Shown piece by piece: positions 8,150 through 16,882 of a stretch of DNA of 44,829 nt; the first letter of the stretch is position 1, and every line of letters begins with the position of its first letter. A program made the translations under genes and the position numbers. The DNA comes from an uncultured Bacteroidales bacterium (GTDB lineage: Bacteria; Bacteroidota; Bacteroidia; Bacteroidales; UBA932). The notes under the pieces are model-generated. The model saw nothing but the letters and a program-made list of their open reading frames with translations, was not told where the DNA came from and ran no database searches. The stretch lies in NCBI GenBank assembly GCA_900546445.1, contig URCV01000009.1:1-44829 (forward strand). Direction: 5' to 3'.

Positions 8150-9581
8150 GTCATTATGTATGCTTTTCCTCTCTTTGATGGCACTTTCCTGTGTCTCAAA
8201 AGAGGAAAAGCCTTCATATAAGGCTAAGCCTGCATTGAGAATAAGCCCCATAGAAGTGTCATCCACTCGTGGGACTTTTCTTGTGGAAACCCTAAACGCC
8301 ACGGGAGTGAACCTGCTTTGTCTTGAAAGTAAGGAAAACACTCCGAGCACGGACGAAATCATCGGCAAGGGAGAACACACCACGCAGGGAGAGTACCTAC
8401 TGATGGGCCTAGAAAGGCAGAAAGATTATGTCCTGTACGGCGTCGCTACCGACGACAAAGGTCGGAGAAGCAGTATCTGCAAAGTGGCATTCAGCACCAT
8501 AGAAGGTCCGCGCGAGCTATATGACTGGGAGAAAAACAGAATCGAAAAGCCGTGCTACAGCAATCTCGCTCTCTGCTACGGCGGTTCGGCGCACCGAGTG
8601 CCTTTCCTCTGGGATGAGCAAAGGTTCGACAGACACGTGACCTACACCGACGAAGCAGGCAAGACGCATTGGCTGTTCGACGCATTCCTCGCCATAGAAT
8701 TCGTTGATACTAAAAGCAATAAGGCCTATATGCTGGGAAACGGCAAGCCATCTGCGGACAAGGCATCATGGACGGATTTGCTGGATTATTGGTTCGACAA
8801 GGAAAACGGATTTGCCGCACTTGACCGCTCCGTAGGGAAGGCCATAGAAAAGCTGGGCGTACCTCCTACTAAGCGTAAGGTCATCATCACCCTTCCGGAC
8901 CCTATCATCTACCAGAATTTCAAGGATGTCAAATCCAGCACCACTTACTGGGGATTCATCGACGGCAAACAGATGGATTTCAAGAAGGCGGCAGACAGAC
9001 GCGCAGCTATGAAATGGTATATCGACGAGGCTCGAAAGAGATGGAACAACTCGAATTACCAAAATCTCGAATTTATGGGATTCTACATAATCAGCGAGGA
9101 TTTGGCCGTTCCGGGATACGGATGGAATCCCGAGCTCAAGCACTGGGAAGACATCTACCCGGAGATGAGCAACTATATCCACGCTTGTAACGAGACCCTG
9201 ACATGGATTCCTTATAATTCATCGGGAGGTCACCAGCTATGGAAGGATTTCGGAATCGACTATGCCATGATGCAGCCTAACTACTTCTGGCACTCCGAAT
9301 ACGATATGAATGCCTATATGGCTATGGTACTTAGCAATAAATTGTCTATGGAGTTCGAGCTGGACAGCGCGATCCTCGAAAAGAACAACGATTCGTTCGG
9401 TTACAGATCGAGATTCTACGAATATATGTCTATGTGCAAGAAGATGAATCTATATGGAAAGCGCGAGCTCTCCTACTATTTCGGCACTAACGACTTCTAT
9501 GATCTCAGCCTGTCGACTTACCCTAAGGACAACAAACTATACCACGACTTGTGTAAATTTATAATAGAAAGCACACACTGA
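8127..9581 (+). CDS. DUF4855-domain lipoprotein, glycosidase-like, function unknown
   Basis: The 484-residue lipoprotein has lipobox ALSC (Cys22) followed by VSKEE. That resembles the acidic lipoprotein export signal of Bacteroidetes, so it is probably displayed on the cell surface. An N-terminal fibronectin III-like beta-domain (about 30-120) precedes a DUF4855 domain (about 135-484). The alternating strand-and-helix pattern (RKVIITLPDPIIY, LEFMGFYIISED, YAMMQPNYFW, LSMEFELD) fits a TIM-barrel enzyme. Glu324 in YIISED and Glu409/Glu411/Asp413 in MEFELD sit at strand ends, as catalytic acids do; that is inference. It overlaps the previous gene by 23 bases; ATG 8133 is an alternative start. 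The activity of DUF4855 is not known to me. Its place in this locus suggests it acts on the same glycan as the GH89-GH20 enzyme. Confidence 0.8.
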   Translation: MRMVGRCKSLCMLFLSLMALSCVSKEEKPSYKAKPALRISPIEVSSTRGTFLVETLNATGVNLLCLESKENTPSTDEIIGKGEHTTQGEYLLMGLERQKDYVLYGVATDDKGRRSSICKVAFSTIEGPRELYDWEKNRIEKPCYSNLALCYGGSAHRVPFLWDEQRFDRHVTYTDEAGKTHWLFDAFLAIEFVDTKSNKAYMLGNGKPSADKASWTDLLDYWFDKENGFAALDRSVGKAIEKLGVPPTKRKVIITLPDPIIYQNFKDVKSSTTYWGFIDGKQMDFKKAADRRAAMKWYIDEARKRWNNSNYQNLEFMGFYIISEDLAVPGYGWNPELKHWEDIYPEMSNYIHACNETLTWIPYNSSGGHQLWKDFGIDYAMMQPNYFWHSEYDMNAYMAMVLSNKLSMEFELDSAILEKNNDSFGYRSRFYEYMSMCKKMNLYGKRELSYYFGTNDFYDLSLSTYPKDNKLYHDLCKFIIESTH

Positions 9582-9583
9582 TT

Positions 9584-12500
9584 ATGAAACATTTATTTAG
9601 TATTGCAGCCGCACTTTCGATTCTATTCTGCTCGTGCAGCGAGACGGACCGCGAAGTCAAGGCTGCAAAAGACCTGACGAAACGAGTGATTCCGGAGCAA
9701 TCCTCCCACTTCAAGTTCGTCCACCTCGAAGATAGCACGGACTGCTTCACCCTCGAAAGTAAGGGAGATAAAATCATAATAGGGGGAAACAATGCCAATT
9801 CTATGGCGTTTGGCCTGAACTATTATCTTAAGAACTACTGTCTTACTACAGTGTCTTGGAATGTAGACGACCCTCTTTATATGCCTAAGACCCTGCCTTC
9901 GGTTCCGGAGAAGGTAGCCATCGAGGCCAAGGCTAAAGACCGTTTCTTCCTAAACTACTGCACCTACGGATACACCATGCCGTGGTGGGGATGGAAAGAG
10001 TGGTCTTGGATGATAGACTGGATGGCGCTTAACGGCGTCACACAGCCGCTGAACATCACCGGTGAAGAGGCCGTACTTATGAAGGTATGGGAGCACTTCG
10101 GACTGGAGCAAGACGAAATCAGGGAAAGCTTCACCGGCCCTCCGTTCCTTCCGTGGAATAGAATGATGGACATCGACAGATGGAAAGGGCCTCTTCCTCA
10201 GAAATTCATAGACAGACAGGCCGAGCTCCAGAAAAAGATACTCGAGCGCGAGCGCGAATTGGATATGAAACCTGTCCTTCCGGCATTCAACGGAAAGGTT
10301 CCTGCCGCATTCGCGAGACTCTACCCCGAGGCACACATTAAGGAAGTGACCAAATGGGATGGATTCGAGGCGGAATACGGATGCTGGTTCCTGGACCCTG
10401 CCGACCCGCTTTTCGAGAAGATCCAGAAGCTTTTCATCGAAGAACAGACTAAGATGTTCGGCACCAGCCACGTCTATGGACTCGACATTTTCAACGAAGT
10501 CGATTTCTTCGAAGACATAGAGGGAGACGACTGGGACCCTGAGGTTCTCGCCCGCATCTCTCACCACGTTTACGAGACACTTGCAGCCGCTGACCCGGAT
10601 GCAGTATGGCTTCAGGTGGGCTGGATGCTCTATTTCGACCAGAAGCATTGGAAACCGGCCAATGTAGAAGCCTATCTGAAAGCAGTTCCTGACGGAAAGG
10701 TCGCCATGCTCGACTATTTCTGCGACGAGGCTGAAATCTACAAATTCAACAAGAACTTCTACGGCCAACCATACTATTTCTGCTTCCTGGGCAACTTCGG
10801 CGGAAACACTAACCTCTCCGGAGACTTCCACGAGCTGAGTCGCCGCATCACGGCAGTCTACGAAAACGGCGGAGACAACCTTATGGGACTTGGCGGCACG
10901 CTCGAAGGATTCGGTGTAAGCCAATGGCTCTACGAGTACGTACTTGACAGGGCTTGGGACCTCAAGCAGAGCGACGAACAGTGGCTTCGCACACTTGCCA
11001 ATCGCCACGTGGGTAAGGAAGACGCCAGCATTCAGGAAGCCTTCCGTATGCTCGCAGACGACATATACGTAAAGACCACCTACTCGGGAATATGCCCTAT
11101 CGCCTGCATACACCCTTGTCTGGAAGGCAATTGGCGCTGGACCACACTTCCTGAGGTGCCGTATACCTTCGAACAGATTGGCCAAGTATGGGCCAAATTG
11201 CTCGAAAGCCCGGCAGATACCGATTGGTACAAGTTCGATATCGTGAACATAGGTTCGGAGGTGATAAAATTGGCATTCCCGGCAGAGAGAGATGCGTTCT
11301 CGCAGTGCTACTACAGGCGCGACCTCGAAGGCCTGAAAAGGCATGCGAACAATATGAGGCATCTCTACGACATGTGGGAGGAGTTGCTCGCTTGCCATAG
11401 CAGTTTCTCACTTAAGAATTGGATAGATGCTTCCCGCACTTGGGGAGACACCCCTGAAGAGAAGGACTACTACGAGAATTGCGCTCGCGTCATTCTGACT
11501 TCTTGGGGAGGTACGGGCCAATTGACTGACTACGCTAACCGCCAGTGGAGCGGATTGGTGAACAACTACTACCGCGCGAGATGGGAAATGTTCTGGGAGG
11601 AAATCATCGCCGACGTGGAAGGAACAGGTCCTGAATTCGATCAGAAAGCCTTCGAAAAGCGCATCCGTGCGTTCGAATTGGACTTCGGAGAGCCTGAGCA
11701 CCCGCTTGATTGGACAGATACTCCGGAAGATGCATATAGGACAGCCTGCAAGATAGCGTGCGAATTGGGTATAATCGACAAGAGCCCCATCGCCGTAGTT
11801 CCTGAGCCTGTAACGGCAGTTCAGACCACCGGATTCACCCTTCTCGACGAAGGCGCTGCCATCTATGCGGATTCACCTGAGCTCAAGAACCTTATCAAGC
11901 CTTTCAACGAGCTTAATGCCAAATATGGCGCCCGCGTCTGGAAGAGCACTTCGAAGGAAGGCAATGCCCGACTTGTCCTGACTACGGACAATACATTGAC
12001 AGAAGAGGCATATACCCTCGACAGCAAGCCGATGGAAGGAAAGATCTTCATTAGCGGAGGTAGCGCTCACGGAGTTTGGAATGGTCTTATGACAGTTCTT
12101 CAGCTGACCAAGCAGAATCCTAACCAGATTCACGGAATGCATATCGAGGACGCTCCTGCATTCGCTTATCGCGGCGTACACTTCGACGTGTGTCGTCATT
12201 TCTTCGGTGTAGAAGACATTAAGGACTACTTGGACATATTGGCCATTCATAAAATCAACACTTTCCACTGGCATCTTACCGAGGACCAGGGCTGGAGAAT
12301 CGAGATCAAGAAGTACCCTAAGCTCGTAGAAGTGGGTTCGAAGCGCAAGGAGACACTCATAGGACCTCTCTATGCAATGATAGGCTATGACGGAATTCCT
12401 TATGAAGGTCATTACACCCAGGCGCAGGCTCGCGAAATCGTCAAGTATGCCGCACAAAGGCAGATAACCGTGATTCCTGAAATCGAGATGCCGGGCCACG

Positions 12501-13330
12501 CGGTCGCAGCATTGGCCAGCTATCCGGAATTAGGATGCTTGGGTAAGGACCACGATTACGAGGTGTGGACCAGATGGGGTGTGAGCCCTGAACTTTTCTG
12601 CGCCGGTAAGGAGGAGACCTTCAAGTTCCTGGCCGACGTGCTCGACGAAATATGTGAGATCTTCCCGAGCGAATACATTCACATCGGAGGAGACGAGGCT
12701 AAAAAGGATCGTTGGAAGGTTTGTCCTGCTTGCCAGCAGCGCATTAAGGATGAAGGCCTTAAAGATGAAAGCGAGCTCCAGAGCTACTTCATAAAAAGAA
12801 TCGAAAGCTATCTTAACACGAAGGGCAGAAAAATCATCGGATGGGATGAAATTCTGGAAGGAGGCGTGAGCAGAACCGCTACGGTAATGTCGTGGAGAGG
12901 AACTAAAGGAGGAATAGAAGCGGCCAAATTAGGTAACGACGTCATTATGACGCCTTCGGACTATTACTATTTGGATCACTTCCAGACTGCCGACCCTGTA
13001 AAGAACAAGGAGCCTCTCGCCATCGGCGGATACACTTCGCTTAAGAAGAGCTACAGTTTCGATCCGTTCGACCAGTTGACGGATTACGAAAGCCAATTCA
13101 TAAAAGGTATACAGTGTAACCTCTGGACAGAATACATTCCTGACTACAAACAGGCTCAGCATATGCTTTTGCCTCGTCTCGCCGCACTTAGCGAGGTAGC
13201 TTGGAGTAACTTCCACAGGACGTCGTATGACCAATTTGTAGAACGCGTAGAGACTTCCCTGCTGCCTTTATATGACAGCGCAGAGTACAACTATGCCGAC
13301 TATGCATTTCAAAATCCACCTATAGAATAA
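9584..13330 (+). CDS. GH89 alpha-N-acetylglucosaminidase fused to GH20 beta-N-acetylhexosaminidase, lipoprotein
   Basis: This 1248-residue protein joins two complete glycosidases. After a lipoprotein signal (lipobox FCSC, Cys18), residues about 25-725 form a full NAGLU/GH89 enzyme: a small N-terminal domain, then NYCTYGYTMPWWGWKEW, a barrel with candidate catalytic Glu305 (DIFNEVDF) and Glu441 (GGTLEGFG), and the helical C-domain. Residues about 735-855 are the GH20b accessory domain and about 858-1240 the GH20 barrel, with FHWHLTEDQGWR and the catalytic Asp1037-Glu1038 pair in HIGGDE. GH89 removes alpha-linked terminal GlcNAc; GH20 removes beta-linked GlcNAc or GalNAc by substrate-assisted catalysis. 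Neither half shows a frameshift or lost catalytic residue. It starts 2 bases after the DUF4855 gene. Having both on one anchored chain suggests stepwise trimming of a glycan carrying both linkages. Confidence 0.95.
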   Translation: MKHLFSIAAALSILFCSCSETDREVKAAKDLTKRVIPEQSSHFKFVHLEDSTDCFTLESKGDKIIIGGNNANSMAFGLNYYLKNYCLTTVSWNVDDPLYMPKTLPSVPEKVAIEAKAKDRFFLNYCTYGYTMPWWGWKEWSWMIDWMALNGVTQPLNITGEEAVLMKVWEHFGLEQDEIRESFTGPPFLPWNRMMDIDRWKGPLPQKFIDRQAELQKKILERERELDMKPVLPAFNGKVPAAFARLYPEAHIKEVTKWDGFEAEYGCWFLDPADPLFEKIQKLFIEEQTKMFGTSHVYGLDIFNEVDFFEDIEGDDWDPEVLARISHHVYETLAAADPDAVWLQVGWMLYFDQKHWKPANVEAYLKAVPDGKVAMLDYFCDEAEIYKFNKNFYGQPYYFCFLGNFGGNTNLSGDFHELSRRITAVYENGGDNLMGLGGTLEGFGVSQWLYEYVLDRAWDLKQSDEQWLRTLANRHVGKEDASIQEAFRMLADDIYVKTTYSGICPIACIHPCLEGNWRWTTLPEVPYTFEQIGQVWAKLLESPADTDWYKFDIVNIGSEVIKLAFPAERDAFSQCYYRRDLEGLKRHANNMRHLYDMWEELLACHSSFSLKNWIDASRTWGDTPEEKDYYENCARVILTSWGGTGQLTDYANRQWSGLVNNYYRARWEMFWEEIIADVEGTGPEFDQKAFEKRIRAFELDFGEPEHPLDWTDTPEDAYRTACKIACELGIIDKSPIAVVPEPVTAVQTTGFTLLDEGAAIYADSPELKNLIKPFNELNAKYGARVWKSTSKEGNARLVLTTDNTLTEEAYTLDSKPMEGKIFISGGSAHGVWNGLMTVLQLTKQNPNQIHGMHIEDAPAFAYRGVHFDVCRHFFGVEDIKDYLDILAIHKINTFHWHLTEDQGWRIEIKKYPKLVEVGSKRKETLIGPLYAMIGYDGIPYEGHYTQAQAREIVKYAAQRQITVIPEIEMPGHAVAALASYPELGCLGKDHDYEVWTRWGVSPELFCAGKEETFKFLADVLDEICEIFPSEYIHIGGDEAKKDRWKVCPACQQRIKDEGLKDESELQSYFIKRIESYLNTKGRKIIGWDEILEGGVSRTATVMSWRGTKGGIEAAKLGNDVIMTPSDYYYLDHFQTADPVKNKEPLAIGGYTSLKKSYSFDPFDQLTDYESQFIKGIQCNLWTEYIPDYKQAQHMLLPRLAALSEVAWSNFHRTSYDQFVERVETSLLPLYDSAEYNYADYAFQNPPIE

Positions 13331-14502
13331 TGTTTTTAAGTACTTTACTTTCAGCCTTAGTTCTTTTGAGCTTGAACAAGGCTGACGGAGTCTATCAGAG
13401 CGGAGACACAGTTCGTGTCTTCGCTACTGAAAACGACGTAACCACTCTCGTACACGAAAAAGTGTATGAGGGACCACAAACTGTCAAATTCGAGTATGCA
13501 GACACGGAAATAGGCTGGGTGGTGGAGCCACAGGCTTTCAAGCAGGCCATTCCTTGTCCTAAGGATTTCGACAAATTCTGGAACAAACAGAAAAAGCAGA
13601 TGAGAGCCATTCCTATGAACCCTACGCTTAAGGAAATCCACGTAGAGGGAAAGGATAACGAAAAATTCGTCTGCTATGAGATGACTATAGACTGTGTGGA
13701 CAACACTCCCGTACGCGGATACTTGGCGATGCCTCGCGATGCTAAGAAAAAGTCGCTTCCTATCGTGGTGTACATGCACGCTGCCGGAGTTTCCGGGGCT
13801 TGGTGCAGGAGCGTTCCTTCACAGACTATGGACATGGCCGCTTGGGGCAATGGCGCCATCTGCGTGGACTTCAATGCCTTCGGTATGTTCAACGACAGGG
13901 AGCAGCAGTACTACATAGATTTGGAAAACGGCGAATTGAAGGATTATTCCCGTAGGCCATCCGACAGCCCGGAGACATTCTTCTTCAAGAATATGTATCT
14001 CCGCGCCGTAAGGGCTCTCGATTTCGCCTGTACCCTGAAGGAATGGGACGGCAAGAGGGTTCTCGCTTATGGACAGAGTCAGGGTGGAGCGCAGGCTTTC
14101 GCGCTGGCAGGATTGGATAAGAGAGTGAGCGCCGTAGTGGGAATAGTCCCTGCTTGGTGTAACAGCGCAGGAAGCATCACTCCTGCAGGAGAAGACAGTT
14201 GGCCGTTCGTATTCAAGCAGTTCGCGACAAGCGAGCAGGGCATCTCGGTAATGAAATACTTCGATGGATGTAATTTCCTGGCTAGGAGCAAGGCTAAGTT
14301 TTGGGTGGAAATAGGGCTTATGGACAGGACCTGCCTGCCATCGGCCATCTACGCAGGGCTTAATGTCTGCCCAAGTAAGGACATCACCATTAAGACAAGC
14401 CCTTACCGCTATCACGACGAGCCTAAGCCTCGCTACTGGAAGGAATGGAGCCAGACCATAGGAAAGGGTCGATACGACTGGATTAACGAATACCTCAAAT
14501 AG
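13330..14502 (+). CDS. CE7-type acetyl esterase (acetylxylan esterase/cephalosporin deacetylase family)
   Basis: The 390-residue alpha/beta hydrolase has a short N-terminal secretion signal (MFLSTLLSALVLLSLNKADG) and a beta-rich N-domain to about residue 70. The AXE1 fold follows: FDKFWNKQKKQM, the oxyanion region VYMHAAGVSG, and the triad Ser250 (GQSQGG), Asp332 (GLMDRTC) and His362 (YRYHDEP). Family members remove O-acetyl groups from sugars, with broad specificity. The start codon overlaps the GH89-GH20 stop by one base (TAATG). As the last gene of the locus it probably strips acetyl groups that would block the exo-glycosidases. The natural substrate (acetylated host glycan or another polymer) is not visible. 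Confidence 0.87.
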   Translation: MFLSTLLSALVLLSLNKADGVYQSGDTVRVFATENDVTTLVHEKVYEGPQTVKFEYADTEIGWVVEPQAFKQAIPCPKDFDKFWNKQKKQMRAIPMNPTLKEIHVEGKDNEKFVCYEMTIDCVDNTPVRGYLAMPRDAKKKSLPIVVYMHAAGVSGAWCRSVPSQTMDMAAWGNGAICVDFNAFGMFNDREQQYYIDLENGELKDYSRRPSDSPETFFFKNMYLRAVRALDFACTLKEWDGKRVLAYGQSQGGAQAFALAGLDKRVSAVVGIVPAWCNSAGSITPAGEDSWPFVFKQFATSEQGISVMKYFDGCNFLARSKAKFWVEIGLMDRTCLPSAIYAGLNVCPSKDITIKTSPYRYHDEPKPRYWKEWSQTIGKGRYDWINEYLK

Positions 14503-14533
14503 AAAAAAAGCCTCGGAAATCCGAGGCTTTTTT
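14503..14533. terminator. Bidirectional Rho-independent terminator
   Basis: GCCTCGG (14510-14516), loop AAAT, and CCGAGGC (14521-14527) form a perfect 7-bp stem flanked by seven A on the left and six T on the right, so it works in both directions. It starts directly after the esterase stop and its T-run overlaps the TAA stop of the convergent ApbE-like gene. It separates the polysaccharide locus from the yidC operon. Confidence 0.93.
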
Positions 14534-15248
14534 ATATCTCCGGAGCTCCGCAAGAAACCAGATACCTTTCGTCTATATTCTTGAAACTATAGGACATCTC
14601 GTGCCGCTGTCCTTCCGATGCGACAGGAAGGACCAGCGAAAGGATTCGCACCTCCAGCGGGTCTTTAGAGCGTACTGCGCACAATTTACCGTCTTCGGTG
14701 TGCGAGAAGGCTATGGCCTCGTTCTTAAGCTCCAGACTGTCGATTTCGTCTCCGCTCTCCGGGTCTTCTATCGTATATGGCCAAGCCTCACAGAAAGGCT
14801 TGTGCCCTACGGCATAGATTTCCTGACCACCGAAGTTAAGAAAGGCATCCTTAACCTTTCCTTTCTTTAAGATGGCCGCTATCCTCTGAATGGCATAACC
14901 TACGATAAAACCCGAAAAGTCAAGTTGCTCGTTCTCCCCGCTCGAAACATTGAAAAGACCCTGAGTCTTGATGAGATAAGACTCACAGATATTTAGAGCC
15001 TCTTTCATAGTCTCGCTGGTTTCGATGTTCACCTTTGAAGCATTCAACACAGAGACCTCGCTATCGGCACGCCCGGAATCAAATGTCTTCTCAAGCGAAG
15101 AAAGCTCCTTCGTTACTTCTTTCCATAAGGCATAAGCCTTATTTTCCGTGAGCCCGACTATGGATACCTCCATATACGAGCCGAAAATATCGTCCACTCT
15201 CGCCTTAAGGAGCGAAGTGCTTGCCAAATACGTACTCTGTGTCTTCAT
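14532..15248 (-). CDS. Divergent ApbE-like protein (FAD:protein FMN transferase family)
   Basis: ApbE enzymes attach FMN covalently to Thr or Ser of redox proteins such as NqrC and RnfG, normally in the periplasm. The 238-residue product keeps the family order: an N-terminal substrate domain with LEKTFDSGRADSEVSVLN, then FNVSSGENEQLDFSGFIVGYAIQRI and DAFLNFGGQEIYAVGH..WPYTIEDPE, matching the FAD-binding core. It is about 100 residues shorter than typical, has no signal peptide, and the usual GGIAKGYA motif reads SGFIVGYA, losing the lysine. The C-terminal metal and catalytic region is also reduced. It may be a repurposed or inactive relative. It is the last gene of the yidC operon, 9 bases after the phosphodiester glycosidase gene. 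Confidence 0.7.
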   Translation of the reverse strand: MKTQSTYLASTSLLKARVDDIFGSYMEVSIVGLTENKAYALWKEVTKELSSLEKTFDSGRADSEVSVLNASKVNIETSETMKEALNICESYLIKTQGLFNVSSGENEQLDFSGFIVGYAIQRIAAILKKGKVKDAFLNFGGQEIYAVGHKPFCEAWPYTIEDPESGDEIDSLELKNEAIAFSHTEDGKLCAVRSKDPLEVRILSLVLPVASEGQRHEMSYSFKNIDERYLVSCGAPEI

Positions 15249-15257
15249 AATGCTAAT

Positions 15258-16859
15258 TTACTTTTTCTTATAAAAGCCCATAACCGAGCCCACCCTACGA
15301 TTCTCAGTAGCACCTGAGGTGTTGCTAAGGAACGAGTTCACGCGCTTTCCGTAAAGAGTCATAGCCGTAGAGCCACCACCGTCGAAGTTAACTGCACCCA
15401 CGCATCCGAGACCTTTCATAATCTGTCCCATTTCGAGAATGCTTGCGCCCTTGCTAACGGTGATACGTCCGTCGCACACGAAAAGAATGATCTTTCCATC
15501 CTCTGTATAACCTACGGCCGTACGGTCAGGCGTAGCTGCCGTGTCGGTAAAAATATCTGCCGCTATGGACTCGTAATTCCTGACGAATACGCCGTCCTGC
15601 TTGGTCACGTCGGTAACCACCTTACCGTCCTTCACGAGAAGAGGACCTGCGCTCATCGCATAATAAGGAGTCCAAGCCACCGATGTAGTAGGATAATCGC
15701 CGTAAGGCTCCTCATAAGCCGTCTTTCCCTTAATGTTCATCATCGGAGAATCATAGAAGAAGGTGTTCTTGTCAGCGTCGCGCGATGCCCAAACCGCTGC
15801 CGGTTTCTGGTCCTTGTCCACGCCGAAAGTACCACGAAGGGTAGGACGAGGAACGGAAGGACTGATTACACCCTCACACACATGAAAATCGCCGGTCTCT
15901 CCTGTCGACATATTGAAATAGCCGGCATTGGTCATAATGTAGTTCTCCACACCATTCTCTACGTCCTTCTTATAGAAATCTTCCAGAGTGAAGGCTTTCT
16001 CGCTGAATTCCATCCTGAACTCCACGTTTCCCTTAGTCACATCCGCTATGGCATACCAAGCGTTGAACGGACGACCGTTAAGCTTATCGGTGGTCTTGTA
16101 AAGAACTATGTCTTGCGGAAGAGATGTATCCTCTACCTTAGTCCAATTGAAGGTGATGGCAGGAGTCTCGTTCTCGAGCTTGATTTCCACCACTTCATTA
16201 CTATAGGTCGTGCCCTTTTCGGTCACGGAATAAGCCCTTACCTTATAAGTCTTTCCGAATTCCACACCCGTACAAGGAATAGCCTGGTAAAGCCTTACCG
16301 AAGAATTCTTAGGTCCGTGTGCGAACGAATCCGCCAGTGTAGGAGTATGATCTGCGCTCCAGCATAGTCCCCAAGCGCTCTGATTGTATTTTTCGGATTT
16401 GCCGAGAGTGTAGTTGAGCATCGCCGAAGTAGGAGTATACTCCACGTCTGCCGCGAGCGTTGGCACCGGAAGCGACGTATAGTCGAACAGCGCTATCTCC
16501 TTATATATGATCTGCGAAGAAAGCATAGGGCCATCGCTGAGCGCGCGGACACCTATCGAATAAGACTTGCCCTGGACCAGACCTTCCTTAATGGAATATT
16601 CACAGGCATCTGCCGGGAGCGAGGCCAATTGCTGCTCCTCGCCGTTAGCAGGCTTGACATAGATGGCATAACCCGATTCGTTATCGCAGTTATCCTGCCA
16701 AGTCACATTCACGATAGCGGAGAATTCCACTTGCTCCAGCGTCACCTTAGTAGGGTTTTTCAGAGGAGCATAATGTTTCGTTCCTTCATCTGCCTTAGGA
16801 TTGCAAGAAAGTACAGATGCGGCCATCAACAAGGCCATTAATGCATTACCAAATTTCAT
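15258..16859 (-). CDS. NAGPA-type phosphodiester glycosidase lipoprotein with fibronectin III domains
   Basis: The C-terminal half (about 265-533) is a phosphodiester glycosidase (NAGPA/DUF2233) domain, the fold of the mammalian uncovering enzyme that removes GlcNAc from GlcNAc-1-phospho-6-mannose. Signatures are YIMTNAGYFNMSTGE, the glycine-rich VGAVNFDGGGSTAMTLYGK and the ending ENRRVGSVMGFY. The lipoprotein signal has lipobox VLSC (Cys19). Two fibronectin III-like domains lie in between (about 35-125 and 130-230), probably spacers or glycan contacts. The gene sits 23 bases after the DUF6259 gene and 9 bases before the ApbE-like gene. It converges on the GlcNAc-directed locus to its left, so both may act on alpha-GlcNAc-containing glycans. 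The bacterial family also includes enzymes of unknown substrate. Confidence 0.87.
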   Translation of the reverse strand: MKFGNALMALLMAASVLSCNPKADEGTKHYAPLKNPTKVTLEQVEFSAIVNVTWQDNCDNESGYAIYVKPANGEEQQLASLPADACEYSIKEGLVQGKSYSIGVRALSDGPMLSSQIIYKEIALFDYTSLPVPTLAADVEYTPTSAMLNYTLGKSEKYNQSAWGLCWSADHTPTLADSFAHGPKNSSVRLYQAIPCTGVEFGKTYKVRAYSVTEKGTTYSNEVVEIKLENETPAITFNWTKVEDTSLPQDIVLYKTTDKLNGRPFNAWYAIADVTKGNVEFRMEFSEKAFTLEDFYKKDVENGVENYIMTNAGYFNMSTGETGDFHVCEGVISPSVPRPTLRGTFGVDKDQKPAAVWASRDADKNTFFYDSPMMNIKGKTAYEEPYGDYPTTSVAWTPYYAMSAGPLLVKDGKVVTDVTKQDGVFVRNYESIAADIFTDTAATPDRTAVGYTEDGKIILFVCDGRITVSKGASILEMGQIMKGLGCVGAVNFDGGGSTAMTLYGKRVNSFLSNTSGATENRRVGSVMGFYKKK

Positions 16860-16882
16860 ACGGATATCAGTTTGTAGTTTTG

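Noticed and set aside
9950..11398. A 482-codon open frame on the minus strand
   Set aside because: It lies wholly inside the GH89 domain coding sequence and has no family similarity; it is a by-product of codon bias.
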